Assembly (NCBI RefSeq): GCF_021353295.2
Contig: NZ_CP120635.1
Coordinates: 3,055,501-3,119,500, forward strand
Source: Pseudodesulfovibrio thermohalotolerans
GTDB lineage: Bacteria; Desulfobacterota; Desulfovibrionia; Desulfovibrionales; Desulfovibrionaceae
Direction: 5' to 3'
Length of the DNA: 64,000 nucleotides
Shown: positions 62,201 to 64,000 of the stretch, piece after piece
Position numbering within the stretch: the stretch's first letter is position 1
Layout of the letters: the number at the start of each line of letters is the position of its first letter
Translations under genes and position numbers: made by a program
Notes under the pieces: model-generated
Seen by the model: only the letters and a program-made list of their open reading frames with translations
The model's database searches: none
What the model was told of the DNA's origin: nothing

Positions 62201-63817
62201 ATGGCAAACGGTAAACGGATACTGCGATTGACCGCCATCGCGATCACGCTGGCCGGGGTGCTCGGCTTCCAGTTGGAAGCCATGGGTATGCTCGGCTCGA
62301 CGGATGAGACCGCCGGGCGGCCGGACGTGATCATGATCGACACCATCGCCAGGCTGGAGTCACTCGAACAACCCGCGGCCGTGTTCAAGCACGACGCGCA
62401 CACCAAGGCCCTGAAGGATCAGGGCATGAGCTGCGAATCCTGCCACCAAAAGGATGCCAAGGGCGACTTGACCCTGACCTTCGGCAGGCAGGAAGACGAG
62501 AGCGGCGCGGAACCGACCGCGTCCGGGCTCAAGGACATGTACCACGACAACTGTATCTCCTGCCACGTCAAGAGCGAGGAGAAGGGCTTCAAGACCGGCC
62601 CCAAGGCCGGTGAATGCCGCGGTTGCCACCAGGTCCGGCCCGAGACCGCCGACCGGGTCCCGGCAGGCATGGACAACATGCTCCATTTCGTCCACTGGGA
62701 TTCCAAGATCATCCCGGCCGACCAGGGCAAGGAGACCAACTGCGGAGCGTGCCACAAAAAGGCGGGCGAGGAAGACAGTTGGCGTTTCTCCGACCAGGCC
62801 AAGACCGAACCGCTCAAGGACGTCTTCCACAGCCAGTGCGTGACCTGCCATCAGAGTCTCATTGAGAAGAAGGCCGAGCGTTCCGGTCCGGTGCAGTGCG
62901 CCGGATGCCACGGCGCGGGTGAAATCGCCACGCGCAATGTCGAACTGGCCAAGGACCTGAAGGCCATGGGCGGCACCCTGCCGCGCCTGCCGCGCAAGCA
63001 GCCCGACGCCGTGCTCATGGCCCCCGGAGCCAAGGACAAGGAAGCCGAGGCCAAGGCCGGGGACAAGCCCTCGGGCATGGCACCCGTCGCCTTCGACCAC
63101 AAGCTGCACGAGGCCAAGAGCGACTCCTGCATGACCTGCCACAAGGACGGCGTCAACGCCAAGCTGAACGCCTCTTTCGAAGCCCTGCACAACGTGAACG
63201 ACCCGGCGACCTGCGTGGGCTGTCACGTGCAGGAACAGAAGAAGCCCGAGTGCGCGGGCTGTCATGAGGCGCGTCCCGCGGCCAAGGCGCTGTCCGAGAA
63301 CTCCTGCGTCACCTGCCACAACGTCGACGTCACTGCGGAACCCGGCTTCCGGTTGATGGCGAGCGCGCCCGTGAACCCGGCCGCCATGTCCAAGGAAGAG
63401 AAGGAAGCCATGGCCGCCAAGGTCATCGCCGCCCGTCCCGAGACCCAGGCCATGGTCGCCGAGAAGGATATTCCCGAGTTCGTGAACATCGAGGCTCTGG
63501 CCGATCAATACCAGCCGAGCAAGATGCCGCACCGCAAGATCGTCCTGACCCTCATGAAGGGCATGAAGGACAATCGGCTTGCCGCCACCTTCCACACTTC
63601 GCCCGAGGCGGTCTGCGCCGGTTGCCATCACAACGCTCCGGCCACCCTGACGCCGCCCAAGTGCGCGAGCTGCCACGGCAAGCCTTTCGAGACCGAAGGC
63701 AGGCCCGGGCTGAAGGCCGCCTACCACGGCCAGTGCATGAGTTGTCACCAGGAAATGAAGCTCGAAAAGCCCGCCGCCACCAACTGCGTCGCGTGCCACG
63801 AGAAGAAAACCAACTAG
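62201..63817 (+). CDS. hmcA: High-molecular-weight multihaem cytochrome c
   Basis: 538 aa, near the 545 of Desulfovibrio vulgaris HmcA. ATG with AAAGGG upstream. Signal peptide RILRLTAIAITLAGVLGFQLEAMG. I count 14 CxxCH haem sites (for example CESCH, CISCH, CRGCH, CGACH, CVTCH, CASCH, CMSCH, CVACH); the known HmcA has 16. Extra His ligands are spread between (FKHDAHTK, FDHKLHEAK). It takes electrons from periplasmic hydrogen oxidation to the membrane Hmc complex. Followed 15 bp on by hmcB. Confidence 0.93.
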   Translation: MANGKRILRLTAIAITLAGVLGFQLEAMGMLGSTDETAGRPDVIMIDTIARLESLEQPAAVFKHDAHTKALKDQGMSCESCHQKDAKGDLTLTFGRQEDESGAEPTASGLKDMYHDNCISCHVKSEEKGFKTGPKAGECRGCHQVRPETADRVPAGMDNMLHFVHWDSKIIPADQGKETNCGACHKKAGEEDSWRFSDQAKTEPLKDVFHSQCVTCHQSLIEKKAERSGPVQCAGCHGAGEIATRNVELAKDLKAMGGTLPRLPRKQPDAVLMAPGAKDKEAEAKAGDKPSGMAPVAFDHKLHEAKSDSCMTCHKDGVNAKLNASFEALHNVNDPATCVGCHVQEQKKPECAGCHEARPAAKALSENSCVTCHNVDVTAEPGFRLMASAPVNPAAMSKEEKEAMAAKVIAARPETQAMVAEKDIPEFVNIEALADQYQPSKMPHRKIVLTLMKGMKDNRLAATFHTSPEAVCAGCHHNAPATLTPPKCASCHGKPFETEGRPGLKAAYHGQCMSCHQEMKLEKPAATNCVACHEKKTN

Positions 63818-63832
63818 CCGAAGGAGCATACG

Positions 63833-64000
63833 ATGTTACGCAGAACCTTCCTCGGATTGTTGGGTGCCGCAGGCGCGAGCGCAGCGCTGGCCACACCGGC
63901 CAAGGCCGCAAACAAGCACTTCGGCCCGCATCCCGACACCCACGGCGTGCTTTTTGACGCCACCCGCTGCATCGGCTGCCGCAAATGCGAGCAGGCGTGC
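63833..64000 (+). CDS. hmcB: Tat-exported ferredoxin-like subunit HmcB (partial)
   Basis: First 56 codons only; continues beyond the window. MLRRTFLGLLGAAGASAALATPA is a twin-arginine signal; then HGVLFDATRCIGCRKCEQAC begins the first [4Fe-4S] cluster motif. AAGGAG seven bases before the ATG. Matches the iron-sulfur subunit next to hmcA in Desulfovibrio. Confidence 0.93.
   Translation, partial: MLRRTFLGLLGAAGASAALATPAKAANKHFGPHPDTHGVLFDATRCIGCRKCEQAC

Noticed and set aside
62360-63829. 489-codon open frame on the minus strand
   Set aside because: Antisense to hmcA; no start context or domain.

Overview
The window looks like chromosome of a GC-rich, Desulfovibrio-type sulfate reducer (Desulfovibrionaceae, perhaps Pseudodesulfovibrio). 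Evidence: the right edge enters an hmc-type electron-transfer operon (multihaem cytochrome HmcA, then a Tat-exported ferredoxin HmcB); there is a sahR-ahcY pair of the Desulfovibrio type; and there is a selenocysteine tRNA. The genus is inference; no rRNA gene is present.

Layout. 1-2.6 kb: remnants of an RHS locus (tail fragment, two-TM protein overlapping a short RHS core gene) and a gene-poor stretch. 2.6-3.7 kb: integrase-like gene next to tRNA-Ala. 3.8-15 kb: peptide-type ABC permeases, GNATs, recN, MarC-like protein, acyl-ACP thioesterase, an HD-GYP-like protein, and a five-gene minus-strand set led by an ECF sigma factor with a membrane-anchored CBM48 partner. 15-18 kb: nitroreductase, MBL hydrolase, a probable new small selenoprotein, flavodoxin-like reductase, ComF-like protein. 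18-35 kb: housekeeping (rplU-rpmA-obg-proB, argB, moeA), a molybdenum uptake/storage pair, sahR-ahcY, a universal stress protein, a DciA-like protein, then tRNA-Gln and tRNA-Glu.

35.08-46.55 kb is a genomic island inserted in tRNA-Glu. A 51-bp copy of the tRNA 3' end marks its right end, and matching putative integrase arm sites lie just inside both ends. It carries two tyrosine recombinases, an excisionase-like gene, a three-hairpin array, an XRE regulator with a DPPY methylase, and a minus-strand operon vsr - dcm - double-GHKL kinase-like ATPase - receiver-domain protein. I regard that operon as a candidate undescribed phosphorelay-type defence system.

46.6-54.3 kb: an IS110-type element with structured non-coding flanks, a DUF389 membrane protein, a chemoreceptor, a second full tRNA-Glu, an ECF sigma / membrane anti-sigma / periplasmic sensor trio, and selC (tRNA-Sec). 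54.3-60.0 kb: an accessory block directly behind selC (two unknowns, a 789-aa TPR protein, a Tat-exported HIRAN protein, a divergent WYL regulator), ending near an 11-bp match to the selC 3' end. 60-64 kb: small conserved genes, a CGGC-domain protein and the start of the hmc operon.

The best single observation is the selenoprotein at 16275-16517. An in-frame TGA after a Cys codon is followed at the right distance by a perfect 7-bp hairpin with a G-starting loop. The frame continues to end exactly where the next gene starts, and tRNA-Sec is encoded in the same window.
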